64,000 nt of DNA from Nocardia rhizosphaerihabitans (GTDB taxonomy: Bacteria; Actinomycetota; Actinomycetes; Mycobacteriales; Mycobacteriaceae), in assembly GCF_014646295.1 (NCBI RefSeq), contig NZ_BMNE01000001.1, forward strand, positions 682,001 to 746,000, in the 5' to 3' direction. The notes beneath the pieces are model-generated. The model had not been told where the DNA came from. It did not search any database and saw nothing but the letters and a program-made list of their open reading frames with translations. How positions within the stretch are numbered: position 1 is the first letter of the stretch; every line of letters starts with the position of its first letter. The translations under genes were made by a program, and so were the position numbers. Shown here piece by piece: positions 8,924-16,483 of this stretch.

Positions 8924-9562
8924 ATGAAAGGCGGAACGAGAATTGCGGTAGGGGTGGGAATCGGGTATGTGCTCGGCCGCACGCGCAAAATGCGCTTTGC
9001 GTTGGCACTGGCGGGTGCGGCGATGGCCAAGCGGTCCTCGGGTGCCCCCGCGGAGCTGCTGGGACGCGGAGCTTCGCTGCTCAAATCGTCGCCGGAGCTG
9101 ACTCGGCTCACCGACACCGTTCGCGGCGAGTTGGCAGGCGCGGTCCGGACGGCGGCGGTCACCGCCGCGAGCAATCGCATCGACGCACTCAACGCTCGGT
9201 TGCAGCAGGGCTCGACGCTCGTGTTGGACGAGGGCCGAGACGAGTCACCGGAAGCGGATTCCGACGAAGGCGAGTACTACGACGAACCGACCCGGGAGGA
9301 CGAGCAAGCGTCCGCCGACGAGGCCGAGGACGAGGACCTCGAGGACGAAGACGATTCCGGACGAAGCCACGACGAGGACGACAGCGGTCAGCCCGCAGCG
9401 CGCACGCGGGCACGCCGGACAGGGACCGCGGGCGGACGGAAAACCGGCTCCCGGACCGCGGCTCGTAGCTCCGGGTCCGCGGACCGCAAGCCGGCTTCGG
9501 CTGTCCGACGCCGTAGCCGTTCCGACCCCGACGAAGCGCCCGTACGACGCGCCAGGAGGTGA
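8924..9562 (+). CDS. gvpY: GvpY-like protein: hydrophobic N-terminus, acidic then basic tail
   Basis: First gene of the gas-vesicle operon, 212 residues. A glycine-rich hydrophobic segment (residues 7-35, containing GYVLGRTRKMR) could insert in or lie along a membrane. A helical region (about 50-95) follows, then a Glu/Asp-rich stretch (about 100-155), then an Arg/Lys/Ser/Ala-rich tail to the end. The start is ATG 8924 because GAGGAG lies 6 bases upstream; an in-frame start at 8831 has no such site. Streptomyces gas-vesicle clusters also contain non-structural genes called gvpY and gvpZ; I assign this as GvpY-like by position and architecture only. The polyampholyte tail suggests an interaction partner, not an enzyme. 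Confidence 0.6.
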   Translation: MKGGTRIAVGVGIGYVLGRTRKMRFALALAGAAMAKRSSGAPAELLGRGASLLKSSPELTRLTDTVRGELAGAVRTAAVTAASNRIDALNARLQQGSTLVLDEGRDESPEADSDEGEYYDEPTREDEQASADEAEDEDLEDEDDSGRSHDEDDSGQPAARTRARRTGTAGGRKTGSRTAARSSGSADRKPASAVRRRSRSDPDEAPVRRARR

Positions 9563-9567
9563 GGGCG

Positions 9568-10704
9568 ATGGCGAAGACGTTGCACGATGCGACGGCCGGA
9601 GTCGGCAAGGTGGCCACCGATACAGCGGGCCGCGCCACCAAAGCCGCGACCCGGGCTGGGTCGACGGCACGGAAAACGGCGCAAAGTCCCACCCCGACGG
9701 GCCTGCTGCAGCAATCCGTGCAGAACCTCGTCGGAACCCTGGCCGAACGCACGGTGTCCGGGCTGTCGAACCGGGTATCGCAGACCGCGGGCCGGTTGAG
9801 CGAGTACGGCGAAGGTAACGGAGGGAATCTGCTGGCTGCGGTGACCGGCGTCGAGAAGCTGGCCGAAGGCGCCTCGCCGTTGCGAGCGGCCGTCAGCGGC
9901 AGCATGAGCAAGCTCCGGCACTCGGTCGGCGAATCGTTCGAGGCGGCAAAGGAGTCGTTGACCGGCGGCAAAGGCAAGGGCAAAGGCGGCGGCAAGAAGC
10001 TGAAGCTGACCAACATCGTCGAACACATCGACGTGGGGGTTCCGGTGGATCTGGCCTACGACCAGTGGACCCAGTTCGCGGATTTTCCGAAGTTCACGAA
10101 GAAGGTCGAGCAGGTCGAGCAGGTCGCCGACGAGAAGCTCAGCTGGACCGGCAAGGTGTTCTGGTCCAGACGCACCTGGGAATCCACGATCCTCGAGCAG
10201 GTGCCCTTCGAGCGGATCGTCTGGCGTTCCAAGGGCGCCAAAGGCTACATCGACGGCGCGGTCACCTTCCACGAGCTCACGCCGGGGCTCACCCGCATCC
10301 TCGTGGTGCTCGAGTACCATCCCCAGGGCGTGTTCGAGAAGACCGCCAATCTGTGGCGCGCGGCAGGTCGCCGGTGCCGCCTGGAACTCAAGCACTTCCA
10401 GCGGCAGGTCATGCTCGACTCCGTGCTGCACAGCGACGACATCGTCGGCTGGCACGGCGAGATCCACGACAGCGAGGTCGTCAAAGACGACGAGACCGCG
10501 CGGCGTGAGGAAGAAGAGAACACCGAAGACGACCACGCGGACGAAGAAACCCCCGCGGACGAGGAGCCGGACGAGACCGAAGTGGACGAGGAAGACGAGG
10601 AGGAAGAAGAAGAAGAACCGGAGCCGCCTCGCCGCCGACCGGCCGCCCGCCGCAAGAGCCCGGTGACCCGCCGGGCGCGTGAGAGCCGAGGAGCAAGCGA
10701 ATGA
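9568..10704 (+). CDS. gvpZ: GvpZ-like SRPBCC-domain protein with acidic tail
   Basis: A 378-residue protein in three parts. Residues 1-140 are helical and Ala/Thr-rich, ending in a Gly/Lys linker. Residues 150-300 match the SRPBCC (START/polyketide cyclase-dehydrase) fold, for example [20 protein letters not shown] and the late ...[12 protein letters not shown]. Residues 305-378 form a very acidic Glu/Asp tail ending in an Arg/Pro-rich stretch. ATG 9568 follows AGGAGG (9554-9559) at 8 bases; an upstream in-frame GTG at 9559 overlaps that site and is rejected. SRPBCC domains bind hydrophobic ligands or client proteins. In this setting a chaperone-like role for the very hydrophobic GvpA is plausible but unproven. 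Its stop overlaps gvpA (ATGA). Confidence 0.65.
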   Translation: MAKTLHDATAGVGKVATDTAGRATKAATRAGSTARKTAQSPTPTGLLQQSVQNLVGTLAERTVSGLSNRVSQTAGRLSEYGEGNGGNLLAAVTGVEKLAEGASPLRAAVSGSMSKLRHSVGESFEAAKESLTGGKGKGKGGGKKLKLTNIVEHIDVGVPVDLAYDQWTQFADFPKFTKKVEQVEQVADEKLSWTGKVFWSRRTWESTILEQVPFERIVWRSKGAKGYIDGAVTFHELTPGLTRILVVLEYHPQGVFEKTANLWRAAGRRCRLELKHFQRQVMLDSVLHSDDIVGWHGEIHDSEVVKDDETARREEEENTEDDHADEETPADEEPDETEVDEEDEEEEEEEPEPPRRRPAARRKSPVTRRARESRGASE

Positions 10705-11105
10705 CCATCGAACCCGCAGGAGGTGGCGGAGCCGGCACGATGGCGCGGCCGAACTCCTCCAGCCTTGCCGATGTCATAGACACGATTCTCGACAAAGGAC
10801 TGGTCATCGACGCGTTCGCGCGAGTCTCGCTGGTCGGCATCGAGCTGGTCACCATCGACGCGCGCGTCGTGGTGGCCAGTGTCGACACGTATCTGCGATT
10901 CGCCGAAGCGGTCAACCGGCTGGAGATCTCGACCAGCGAACCGAAGGGGCTGACCGATATCGTCGGCGAAGTCACCGAGGGCGCCTCGAAGCACAAGACG
11001 AAGGGCGTTCTGGAAGCGGCCGGCGAGAAGGTCTCGGATTTTCTCGGCGACGTCGAGGACAAGCGCCAGACAACGCCCCGGTCGTCCAGACGCCGGGAGG
11101 AGTAA
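10701..11105 (+). CDS. gvpA: gas vesicle structural protein GvpA
   Basis: A 134-residue GvpA-family protein, the amphipathic shell subunit of gas vesicles. The conserved core is about residues 20-75: [20 protein letters not shown], then [20 protein letters not shown], then the YLRFAEAV helix. Of the GvpA-like genes here (gvpA, gvpJ, gvpS) this matches the major shell protein best. A roughly 60-residue charged C-terminal extension follows the core; the classic cyanobacterial and haloarchaeal proteins are about 70-80 residues, and longer forms occur in actinobacteria. The ATG overlaps the upstream stop, and its own stop overlaps gvpF (TAATG), so stoichiometry must be set partly by translation. 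Confidence 0.93.
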   Translation: MTIEPAGGGGAGTMARPNSSSLADVIDTILDKGLVIDAFARVSLVGIELVTIDARVVVASVDTYLRFAEAVNRLEISTSEPKGLTDIVGEVTEGASKHKTKGVLEAAGEKVSDFLGDVEDKRQTTPRSSRRREE

Positions 11106-11866
11106 TGGCTGCCGACGCCACCGCTGTGTATGTCTATGGCATCGTGCCCGCCGACGTCGAACCCGAGCCGAACGCGACCGGTGTCGGCGATCCTCCGGGC
11201 GAGGTCACCGTGGTGCGGCACGGCGAGATCGCCGCGCTGGTCAGCGCGCTCGAATCCGATCGGCCACTGGGCACCCCCGAGGACCTCACCGTCCATGCCG
11301 AACTGCTGGACGGGTCGGCCGTCGTCGCCCCGGTACTGCCGCTGCGGTTCGGTGCCGTCATGGCCGACGCGGAGGCGGTGGAGAACGAATTGCTCGCGAC
11401 GAACGAGGACGAATTCCGCGCCGCGCTGGAGGAACTCGAGGGCCGGGCGCAGTTCGTGATCAGGGGGCGCTACATCGAGGACACCATCCTGCGCGAACTG
11501 CTCGACGAGAACGCCGAGGCCGCCCGGCTCCGCGAGGAGATCCGCGACAAACCGGAGGACGCCACCCGCAATGCCCGCATCGCGCTGGGCGAGCTGATCA
11601 ATCAGGCCATCGAGACCAAGCGAGCCGAGGATACTCGCACCACAATTTCCGAACTCGAGAAGCTGGAACCGCTGGTCAACCAGCGCGAGCCCAGCCATGA
11701 GGAGGACGCCGTCCACATCGCGGTGCTGGTCGAGTTGGCCAGGCAGGAAGAGCTGGAGGATACGTTGCGCCGGCTCGCCGAGCGGTGGGACAGCCGAGTG
11801 GAGCTGACTCTGCTCGGACCGATGGCGGCCTACGACTTCGTGACGAAGCGAGCCCCCGAGGGGTGA
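11105..11866 (+). CDS. gvpF: gas vesicle protein GvpF (GvpL/GvpF family)
   Basis: A 253-residue member of the GvpL/GvpF family, minor proteins needed to assemble gas vesicles; the family is thought to chaperone or contact GvpA. The N-terminus AVYVYGIVPADV and the motif VAPVLPLRFGAVM (about residues 75-87) are family hallmarks. The C-terminal half ends with the typical ELTLLGPMAAYDFV. It is called F, not L, because it sits directly between gvpA and gvpG, the order seen in Streptomyces. ATG 11105 shares a base with the gvpA stop (TAATG). Confidence 0.9.
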   Translation: MAADATAVYVYGIVPADVEPEPNATGVGDPPGEVTVVRHGEIAALVSALESDRPLGTPEDLTVHAELLDGSAVVAPVLPLRFGAVMADAEAVENELLATNEDEFRAALEELEGRAQFVIRGRYIEDTILRELLDENAEAARLREEIRDKPEDATRNARIALGELINQAIETKRAEDTRTTISELEKLEPLVNQREPSHEEDAVHIAVLVELARQEELEDTLRRLAERWDSRVELTLLGPMAAYDFVTKRAPEG

Positions 11867-11869
11867 GGC

Positions 11870-12130
11870 ATGGGTCTGCTCTCAACGATATTGACGTTGC
11901 CCCTCGCGCCGGTTCGCGGCGTGATCTGGCTCGGCGAAGTGATCCAGGACCAGGTCGAGCAGCAGCTCCATGATCCCGCGGCGCTGCGAGCCGAGCTCGA
12001 GCAGATCGATCGCGCGGCGCAGGCCGGTCAGCTGTCCGAAGAAGAGCACAAGCAGGCGCAGCAGTCGGTTCTGGATCGTATGACCGGCTCCACGAGTGAC
12101 CTGACCGCGATCGACCGGACAGAGGAGTGA
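11870..12130 (+). CDS. gvpG: gas vesicle protein GvpG
   Basis: An 86-residue protein with the GvpG hallmark N-terminus MGLLSTILTLPLAPVRGVIW, followed by a charged helical region (QDQVEQQLHDPAALRAELEQ) that probably forms a coiled coil. GvpG is a small accessory of gas-vesicle assembly; its exact role is not established. It begins 4 bases after gvpF, and its stop lies just inside the ribosome-binding region of gvpO. Confidence 0.92.
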   Translation: MGLLSTILTLPLAPVRGVIWLGEVIQDQVEQQLHDPAALRAELEQIDRAAQAGQLSEEEHKQAQQSVLDRMTGSTSDLTAIDRTEE

Positions 12131-12135
12131 CTCGC

Positions 12136-12471
12136 GTGGCCCGCAAGACTACTTCCGACGATTCCGAGGACGTGTATTCGGCGTCGGACGAACAGCCTCC
12201 CCTGAGCGCGGCGCAAGCCGCAGCGGTAGCGATCGAGCATCTCGTCGAACTGACGTCGAAACACGTGCAGGGCGTCACCCGGATGGAACCGACGGAGGAT
12301 GGCTGGCTGGTGGAGATCGAGGTACTCGAGGATCGCCGCATCCCCTCCTCGGCGGACATTCTGGCGCTCTACGAGGAGGAGATCGATCTCGACGGGAATC
12401 TGCTGGCCTACCGCAGGACACAGCGCTTCGGGCGCGGCAACACCGACGTCGGCGGAAACGAGCGGCGATGA
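12136..12471 (+). CDS. gvpO: gas vesicle protein GvpO
   Basis: A 111-residue GvpO-family protein. The family core is visible in AAQAAAVAIEHLVELTSKHV and VTRMEPTEDGWLVEIEVLED, then the C-terminal SADILALYEEEIDLDGNLLA. I chose GTG 12136: AGAGGAG at 12121-12127 lies 8 bases upstream, while the other in-frame GTG (12127) is part of that site. GvpO is needed for gas-vesicle formation in haloarchaea and is common in actinobacterial clusters; it is thought to be regulatory or assembly-related. The stop overlaps the gvpJ ATG (ATGA). Confidence 0.9.
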   Translation: MARKTTSDDSEDVYSASDEQPPLSAAQAAAVAIEHLVELTSKHVQGVTRMEPTEDGWLVEIEVLEDRRIPSSADILALYEEEIDLDGNLLAYRRTQRFGRGNTDVGGNERR

Positions 12472-12854
12472 CTGTGGTCGGAGGCGGATCTTCGGTCCCG
12501 CAGCCCTACGGGGGCGGGCATCAGTCCACGAACCTCGCCGACATCCTGGAGCGGGTCCTCGACAAGGGCTTGGTGATCGCCGGCGACATCCAGGTGAACC
12601 TGCTCGACATCGAACTGCTCACGATCAAGTTGCGCTTGGTGATCGCGTCCCTGGAGACGGCCAAGGCGGTCGGCATCGACTGGTGGGAGACCGACCCCTG
12701 GCTCAACAGCAAGGCCCGCACGCTGGAGCGGCAGGATCGGGATCTCGAACTCGAGAACCGCGAACTTCGGGATCGGATCGCCCAGCTGGAGGCGACGAAC
12801 GGACGCGGTCAACTCAGCGAGCGCGACCGCGAGCCCAAGGAACACCGATCGTGA
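12468..12854 (+). CDS. gvpJ: GvpA-family minor protein GvpJ
   Basis: A 128-residue GvpA paralogue. The core reads NLADILERVLDKGLVIAGDI, then NLLDIELLTIKLRLVIASLE, followed by the AKAVGIDWWE extension typical of GvpJ-type minor shell proteins. The C-terminal 40 residues are highly charged, with a heptad-like pattern (LERQDRDLELENRELRDRIA), probably a coiled coil. Minor GvpA paralogues are thought to form the conical tips of the vesicle. It is coupled upstream by ATGA and downstream by GTGA. Confidence 0.87.
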   Translation: MTVVGGGSSVPQPYGGGHQSTNLADILERVLDKGLVIAGDIQVNLLDIELLTIKLRLVIASLETAKAVGIDWWETDPWLNSKARTLERQDRDLELENRELRDRIAQLEATNGRGQLSERDREPKEHRS

Positions 12855-13702
12855 CCCCTGGTCTCGGGGTCTGGCTGTACGCGGTGACGTCCAGCCGCGA
12901 CGGGGTGGCGGACCTGAACGAGCTGACCGGAGTCGCGGGCGAGCCGGTGCGGACGGTGGTCTCGGATGATCTGACCGCGGTCGTAGGCTCGGTGCCGCTG
13001 GAGGTTTTCGGGGAGCAGCCACTACGCGGGCACTTGGAGGATCTCGACTGGCTGGCGGCGACAGCCCGCACGCACGACGCCGTCGTGTCGACCGTGGTGC
13101 GCCGAGGTCCGGCCCTCCCGCTGCGCCTGGCCACCGTCTTCAGCGACGACGACCGAGTGCGCGAGCTGCTCGACGAACGGCGAGCTGAGTTCGGTGCGGC
13201 TCTGGCCCTGGTGAGCGGCCGCACCGAGTGGGGCGTGAAAGCCTACGGCGATCGCGCTGCCCTGACCGCTGCCGTGGCCGAAGCCAGGGCCGCGAACGAA
13301 GGCGGCGATCGCGCTGCCCTGACCGCTGCCGTGGCCGAAGCCAGGGCCGCGAACGAAGGCGGCGCGACGGGGGCGGGGACCGCGTATCTGGCCCGGCGTC
13401 GCGCGCAACTGTCCGCACAGGAGACCGTCGAACGCGACGCGGCAGCGCGCGCCGCGGAGATCCACACACGCTTGGTTCGCCACGCCGCGGCAGGACGACT
13501 GCAGGCGCTGACCGATCCAGCGCTGAGTGGGCGCCGGGACTGGATGGTGCTCAACGGGACATACCTCGTGGACGACGATCGCATCGACGACTTCACCGCG
13601 ACCGTCACGATGCTCGGCTCCGAATTCCCCGGCATCCGGCTCGAACTCACCGGCCCGTGGCCGCCGTATTCGTTCGCAGGCGTAGAACGAGAGCCGGCAT
13701 GA
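12851..13702 (+). CDS. gvpL: gas vesicle protein GvpL (GvpL/GvpF family) with duplicated segment
   Basis: A 283-residue second member of the GvpL/GvpF family. Family signatures are LGVWLYAVTSS at the N-terminus, GPALPLRLATVFSDDDRV in the middle, and GIRLELTGPWPPYSFAG at the C-terminus. GTG 12851 overlaps the gvpJ stop (GTGA). Residues about 133-170 consist of two identical 19-residue units (GDRAALTAAVAEARAANEG), encoded by a perfect 57-bp tandem duplication. This lengthens the variable Ala-rich helical region without breaking the frame. It is called L, not F, from its position before gvpS and gvpK. Confidence 0.88.
   Translation: MTPGLGVWLYAVTSSRDGVADLNELTGVAGEPVRTVVSDDLTAVVGSVPLEVFGEQPLRGHLEDLDWLAATARTHDAVVSTVVRRGPALPLRLATVFSDDDRVRELLDERRAEFGAALALVSGRTEWGVKAYGDRAALTAAVAEARAANEGGDRAALTAAVAEARAANEGGATGAGTAYLARRRAQLSAQETVERDAAARAAEIHTRLVRHAAAGRLQALTDPALSGRRDWMVLNGTYLVDDDRIDDFTATVTMLGSEFPGIRLELTGPWPPYSFAGVEREPA
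13247..13360 (+). repeat. perfect 57-bp tandem duplication inside gvpL
   Basis: 13247-13303 and 13304-13360 are identical base for base, and a few bases of a third copy (GGCG) follow. The unit is 19 codons, so the reading frame is kept. Complete identity suggests a recent event such as replication slippage. Confidence 0.95.
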
Positions 13703-13929
13703 GCCAGGTCGACCGCACCGTCGACGACGAGCGCCGCGTCGCGCTGGTCGACCTGCTGGATCGGGTGCTGGCCGGTGGCGTGGTGATTTCCGGCGACGTC
13801 ACACTCGCCATCGCCGACGTCGACCTCGTCCAGATCTCGTTGCGAGCCCTCATCTCCTCGATCAGCACGCTCTCGACGCCGGCCGGGTCCGCGGTGCGCG
13901 GTGTGCTGGAACCGCCCGGCGATGACTGA
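13699..13929 (+). CDS. gvpS: small GvpA-family protein GvpS
   Basis: A 76-residue GvpA-like protein: ALVDLLDRVLAGGVVISGDV, then TLAIADVDLVQISLRALISS, matching the amphipathic helix-strand pattern of the shell protein with little else. In actinobacterial clusters the third GvpA paralogue, between gvpL and gvpK, is called GvpS (GvpM-like elsewhere). It is probably a minor shell or nucleation component. ATG 13699 overlaps the gvpL stop, and its 3' end overlaps gvpK by 8 bp. Confidence 0.85.
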   Translation: MSQVDRTVDDERRVALVDLLDRVLAGGVVISGDVTLAIADVDLVQISLRALISSISTLSTPAGSAVRGVLEPPGDD

Positions 13930-14227
13930 ATTCGGCGGCATCCCACCGCGTATCGACACCGAACCGGAATCCGTCGAGCGCGGGCTGGTCACCCTCGTCC
14001 TCACGCTGGTGGAACTGCTGCGGCAACTGATGGAGCGGCAAGCGTTGCGCCGCGTCGACGCAGGCGACCTCACCGACACCCAGATCGAACGGATCGGCAC
14101 CACCCTGATGCTGCTCGAACAACGCATGGACGAATTACGTGACCACTTCGGCCTCACCCCGGAAGAGCTCAACATCGATCTCGGCCCCCTCGGCACCCTG
14201 CTCCCGCGTGACCCGACCGACCGCTGA
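13922..14227 (+). CDS. gvpK: gas vesicle protein GvpK
   Basis: A 101-residue GvpK protein, last gene of the operon. The hallmark C-terminus DELRDHFGLTPEELNIDLGP is present, preceded by ERGLVTLVLTLVELLRQLME. GvpK is an accessory needed for normal vesicle formation in several species. The start is ATG 13922, inside the gvpS reading frame. The gene converges with the TetR gene 6 bp downstream; a 12-bp palindrome (14225-14236) contains both stop codons, so there is no room for a separate strong terminator. Confidence 0.92.
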   Translation: MTEFGGIPPRIDTEPESVERGLVTLVLTLVELLRQLMERQALRRVDAGDLTDTQIERIGTTLMLLEQRMDELRDHFGLTPEELNIDLGPLGTLLPRDPTDR

Positions 14228-14233
14228 CCGCGG

Positions 14234-14836
14234 TCAATAATCGCGACCGGTGAGCCCCCGGTAGACGAATCGCGTGATCGACTCGATCGCCTCCTCGTCG
14301 GTCAACGTCACCGACCCGTCCTCGACCATGCGCAGCGTCCCGTCGACCGCGGCGAACATCATCGCCAGGCTGGCATCGACGGTGCCGGGCAGGTGCAGCC
14401 CGCGCTCGGGGAAATCGGAAACGTGGTCGGCGATATCGGCGCGCTGCGCCGTGCCGAAACTCGCGATGATCCGGGCGAATTCGGGGCTGACCTGTGCGGC
14501 CTGGCCCATGGCCCGCAGTACCGAGGCGTTGTCGCGGGCGAAGGTCCAGTAACCGCGCACGTGGTAGCGCACCGCGGCCGGATCGGTGAAGTCGCCGTTG
14601 TGCTCGGGATCGGCGGCGCGTTCGTCGCCCGCTACGGCTATATCGGCCAGCAATGCTTGCAGCAGTTCCTCTTTGCTCGCGAAGTGGTTGTAGAACGAGC
14701 CCGCGGCCCGGCCCGCGGCGGCGGTGATGTCGGTGATCTTGGCGTTCAGGTAGCCGTGTTCGGCGAAGACCTGGCGGGCGGCGTCCTTGAGCGCCTGCTC
14801 GGTCTCCGCGGATTTCTCGCGCCTGCTGCCTGCCAC
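14234..14836 (-). CDS. TetR-family transcriptional regulator
   Basis: A 200-residue TetR repressor. The N-terminal helix-turn-helix reads DAARQVFAEHGYLNAKITDI, then AGRAAGSFYNHFASKEELLQ; the C-terminal ligand domain is family-typical. I chose GTG 14836: GGAGGTGG lies about 6 bases upstream, whereas the frame continues further into the intergenic operator region. It is divergent from an FAD monooxygenase with a strong palindrome between them, so it probably represses that gene and itself until an aromatic or antibiotic-like ligand binds (inference). Confidence 0.88.
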   Translation of the reverse strand: MAGSRREKSAETEQALKDAARQVFAEHGYLNAKITDITAAAGRAAGSFYNHFASKEELLQALLADIAVAGDERAADPEHNGDFTDPAAVRYHVRGYWTFARDNASVLRAMGQAAQVSPEFARIIASFGTAQRADIADHVSDFPERGLHLPGTVDASLAMMFAAVDGTLRMVEDGSVTLTDEEAIESITRFVYRGLTGRDY

Positions 14837-14875
14837 CGGAAGCCACCTCCTTGACAAGCACGGTACCAACACTGA

Positions 14876-14910
14876 AACTGAATTCATATTCACTGAATAT
14901 TGATTCAGTT
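14876..14910. promoter_or_regulatory. 35-bp palindromic operator between TetR and monooxygenase genes
   Basis: Outer arms AACTGAAT (14876-14883) and ATTCAGTT (14903-14910) and an inner perfect palindrome ATATTCA-C-TGAATAT (14886-14900) share one centre, base 14893. Only two positions per side fail to pair. The stretch is AT-rich in very GC-rich DNA and lies between the divergent starts, as expected for a TetR operator overlapping both promoters. Confidence 0.8.
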
Positions 14911-14932
14911 CTCATCGCAGGAGGCAGTTCTC

Positions 14933-16390
14933 ATGTCCGACCAGGTACTTGTCGCCGGTGCAGGCCCGACCGGTCTCACCCTCGCCATCGATCTCGCGCG
15001 GCGCGGGATCGCGGTCCGGCTCGTCGACCGAGCCGAGACACCCTTCCAGGGGTCGCGTGGCGACGGCATCCAGCCGCGCACGCTGGAGGTGTTCGAGGAT
15101 CTCGGCGTCCTCGGCGCGGTGCTGTCCGCCGGGCGCGACCTGCCGGCGATGCATGTGTACTTCGCGGGTGCGTTCGTCGGCGAGCGCCGCATGGCGGAAC
15201 CGGTCGCACCGACACCGGACGTGCCGTATCCGAACGGGTGGGTGCTCGGCCAATCCGACACCGAGGCGATCCTGCGAGCGCGGCTGGCCGAGCTGGGTGG
15301 ACAGGTCGAATTCGGTACGGCGCTGGTCGATTTCACACACGACGACACGGGCGTCACCGCGACACTGCTGCGCGACGGCGTCCACGAGACGGTCCACGCG
15401 AGCTACCTGGTCGGCGCCGACGGCGGCGCGAGCACAGTGCGCAAGGGTCTGGGGATCGCATTCGAGGGCAGCACCGACGACTCGATCAGGATGCTGCTCG
15501 GTGATGTCCGCGTCGACGCCATCGACCACGAGTTCGGCTACTGGTTCGCCGGCGCGGCCGACCAGCCGATGGACGGCTTCACGCTGTCACCGCTGCCGGG
15601 TGGACGTCGCTTCCAGTTCGCCGCGCCACTGGCCGAGGGTCAGTCCCCCGACTCGGCCACCCTGCAGGGTCTCGCCGACCGCCACGCTCCGGCGCTGGGC
15701 CTGACCCTGAGCGAGCTGTCGTGGGTCACGGTGTGGCGCCCCAACATTCGTCTCGCCGAGCGCTTCCGCGACGGCCGGGTGCTGCTCGCGGGCGATGCCG
15801 CCCACGTCCACCCGCCGACCGGCGGACAGGGCCTCAACACCGGTGTCCAGGACGCCTACAACCTCGGCTGGAAGCTGGCGGCCGCCCTCGACGGCGATAC
15901 CGCCCCGCTCGACACCTACGAACCCGAACGCCGCACGGTCGCGGCCCGCGTCCTCGGTCTGAGCACCGAACTCCTCGACAAACTCGTCGACGGCGACGAG
16001 GACGCGATGCACCGCGGCCCCGAGACCCGCCAGCTCGGCATCACCTACCGCTCCCCCACCGAGCAGGGTCCGCTCGTCGCGGGCGACCGCGCACCGGATG
16101 CTCCGCTGCACGACGAATCCGGCCGCCCGATCCGCCTGTTCGACCTCTTTCGCGGCCCGCACGCCACCTTGCTTCGTTTCGCGTCGGCGGACCGCGCGCC
16201 CGTCGACGATCCCGCCGTGCGCACGGTCGAGATCCGTCACGCCGATGCCCCGGCCCACCCCGACGTCGCCGACCAGCTCGCGTCCACAGCACTCGTCGAC
16301 ACCGACGGTCACGCGTTCACCGCCTACGCGGCCACTCCCGGCACCCACATCCTGATCCGTCCGGACGGCCATCTCGCCCGCCGTTGGTAG
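14933..16390 (+). CDS. class A FAD-binding monooxygenase (aromatic hydroxylase type)
   Basis: A 485-residue flavoprotein of the PheA/TfdB/PgaE type, which uses NAD(P)H and O2 to hydroxylate aromatic rings. Visible are the FAD motif VLVAGAGPTGLTLAIDLARR (residues 5-24), the DG motif SYLVGADGGASTVRK, and the second FAD motif GRVLLAGDAAHVHPPTGGQG. The C-terminal thioredoxin-like domain (about residues 380-485) ends with ILIRPDGHLARRW. ATG 14933 follows a GCAGGAGG-type site. The same family includes rifampicin monooxygenase, polyketide hydroxylases and phenol catabolic enzymes; the sequence alone does not decide. Control by the divergent TetR suggests an inducible detoxification role. Confidence 0.88.
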   Translation: MSDQVLVAGAGPTGLTLAIDLARRGIAVRLVDRAETPFQGSRGDGIQPRTLEVFEDLGVLGAVLSAGRDLPAMHVYFAGAFVGERRMAEPVAPTPDVPYPNGWVLGQSDTEAILRARLAELGGQVEFGTALVDFTHDDTGVTATLLRDGVHETVHASYLVGADGGASTVRKGLGIAFEGSTDDSIRMLLGDVRVDAIDHEFGYWFAGAADQPMDGFTLSPLPGGRRFQFAAPLAEGQSPDSATLQGLADRHAPALGLTLSELSWVTVWRPNIRLAERFRDGRVLLAGDAAHVHPPTGGQGLNTGVQDAYNLGWKLAAALDGDTAPLDTYEPERRTVAARVLGLSTELLDKLVDGDEDAMHRGPETRQLGITYRSPTEQGPLVAGDRAPDAPLHDESGRPIRLFDLFRGPHATLLRFASADRAPVDDPAVRTVEIRHADAPAHPDVADQLASTALVDTDGHAFTAYAATPGTHILIRPDGHLARRW

Positions 16391-16432
16391 ACCCTGCCGC
16401 CGCCAGTCAGCGGGGCAGCACCGAGACGAATA

Positions 16433-16468
16433 CGCCGATGGCCGGGCATCTCTGCCCGGCCATCGGCG
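16433..16468. terminator. strong bidirectional hairpin terminator
   Basis: A perfect 16-bp stem (16433-16448 with 16453-16468) with loop TCTC lies between the monooxygenase stop and the stop of convergent ctaB. It would end both transcripts. Confidence 0.88.
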
Positions 16469-16483
16469 TTGGTTCGAGAAGTA

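Noticed and set aside
14225..14236. Terminator between gvpK and the TetR gene
   Set aside because: Only a 12-bp palindrome containing both stop codons; too short and without a loop or T-run to call a terminator.
8404..16483. Genomic island with integrase or transposon ends around the gas-vesicle and monooxygenase loci
   Set aside because: No integrase, transposase, tRNA target or flanking direct repeat was seen. The insertion idea rests only on remembered mycobacterial gene order.
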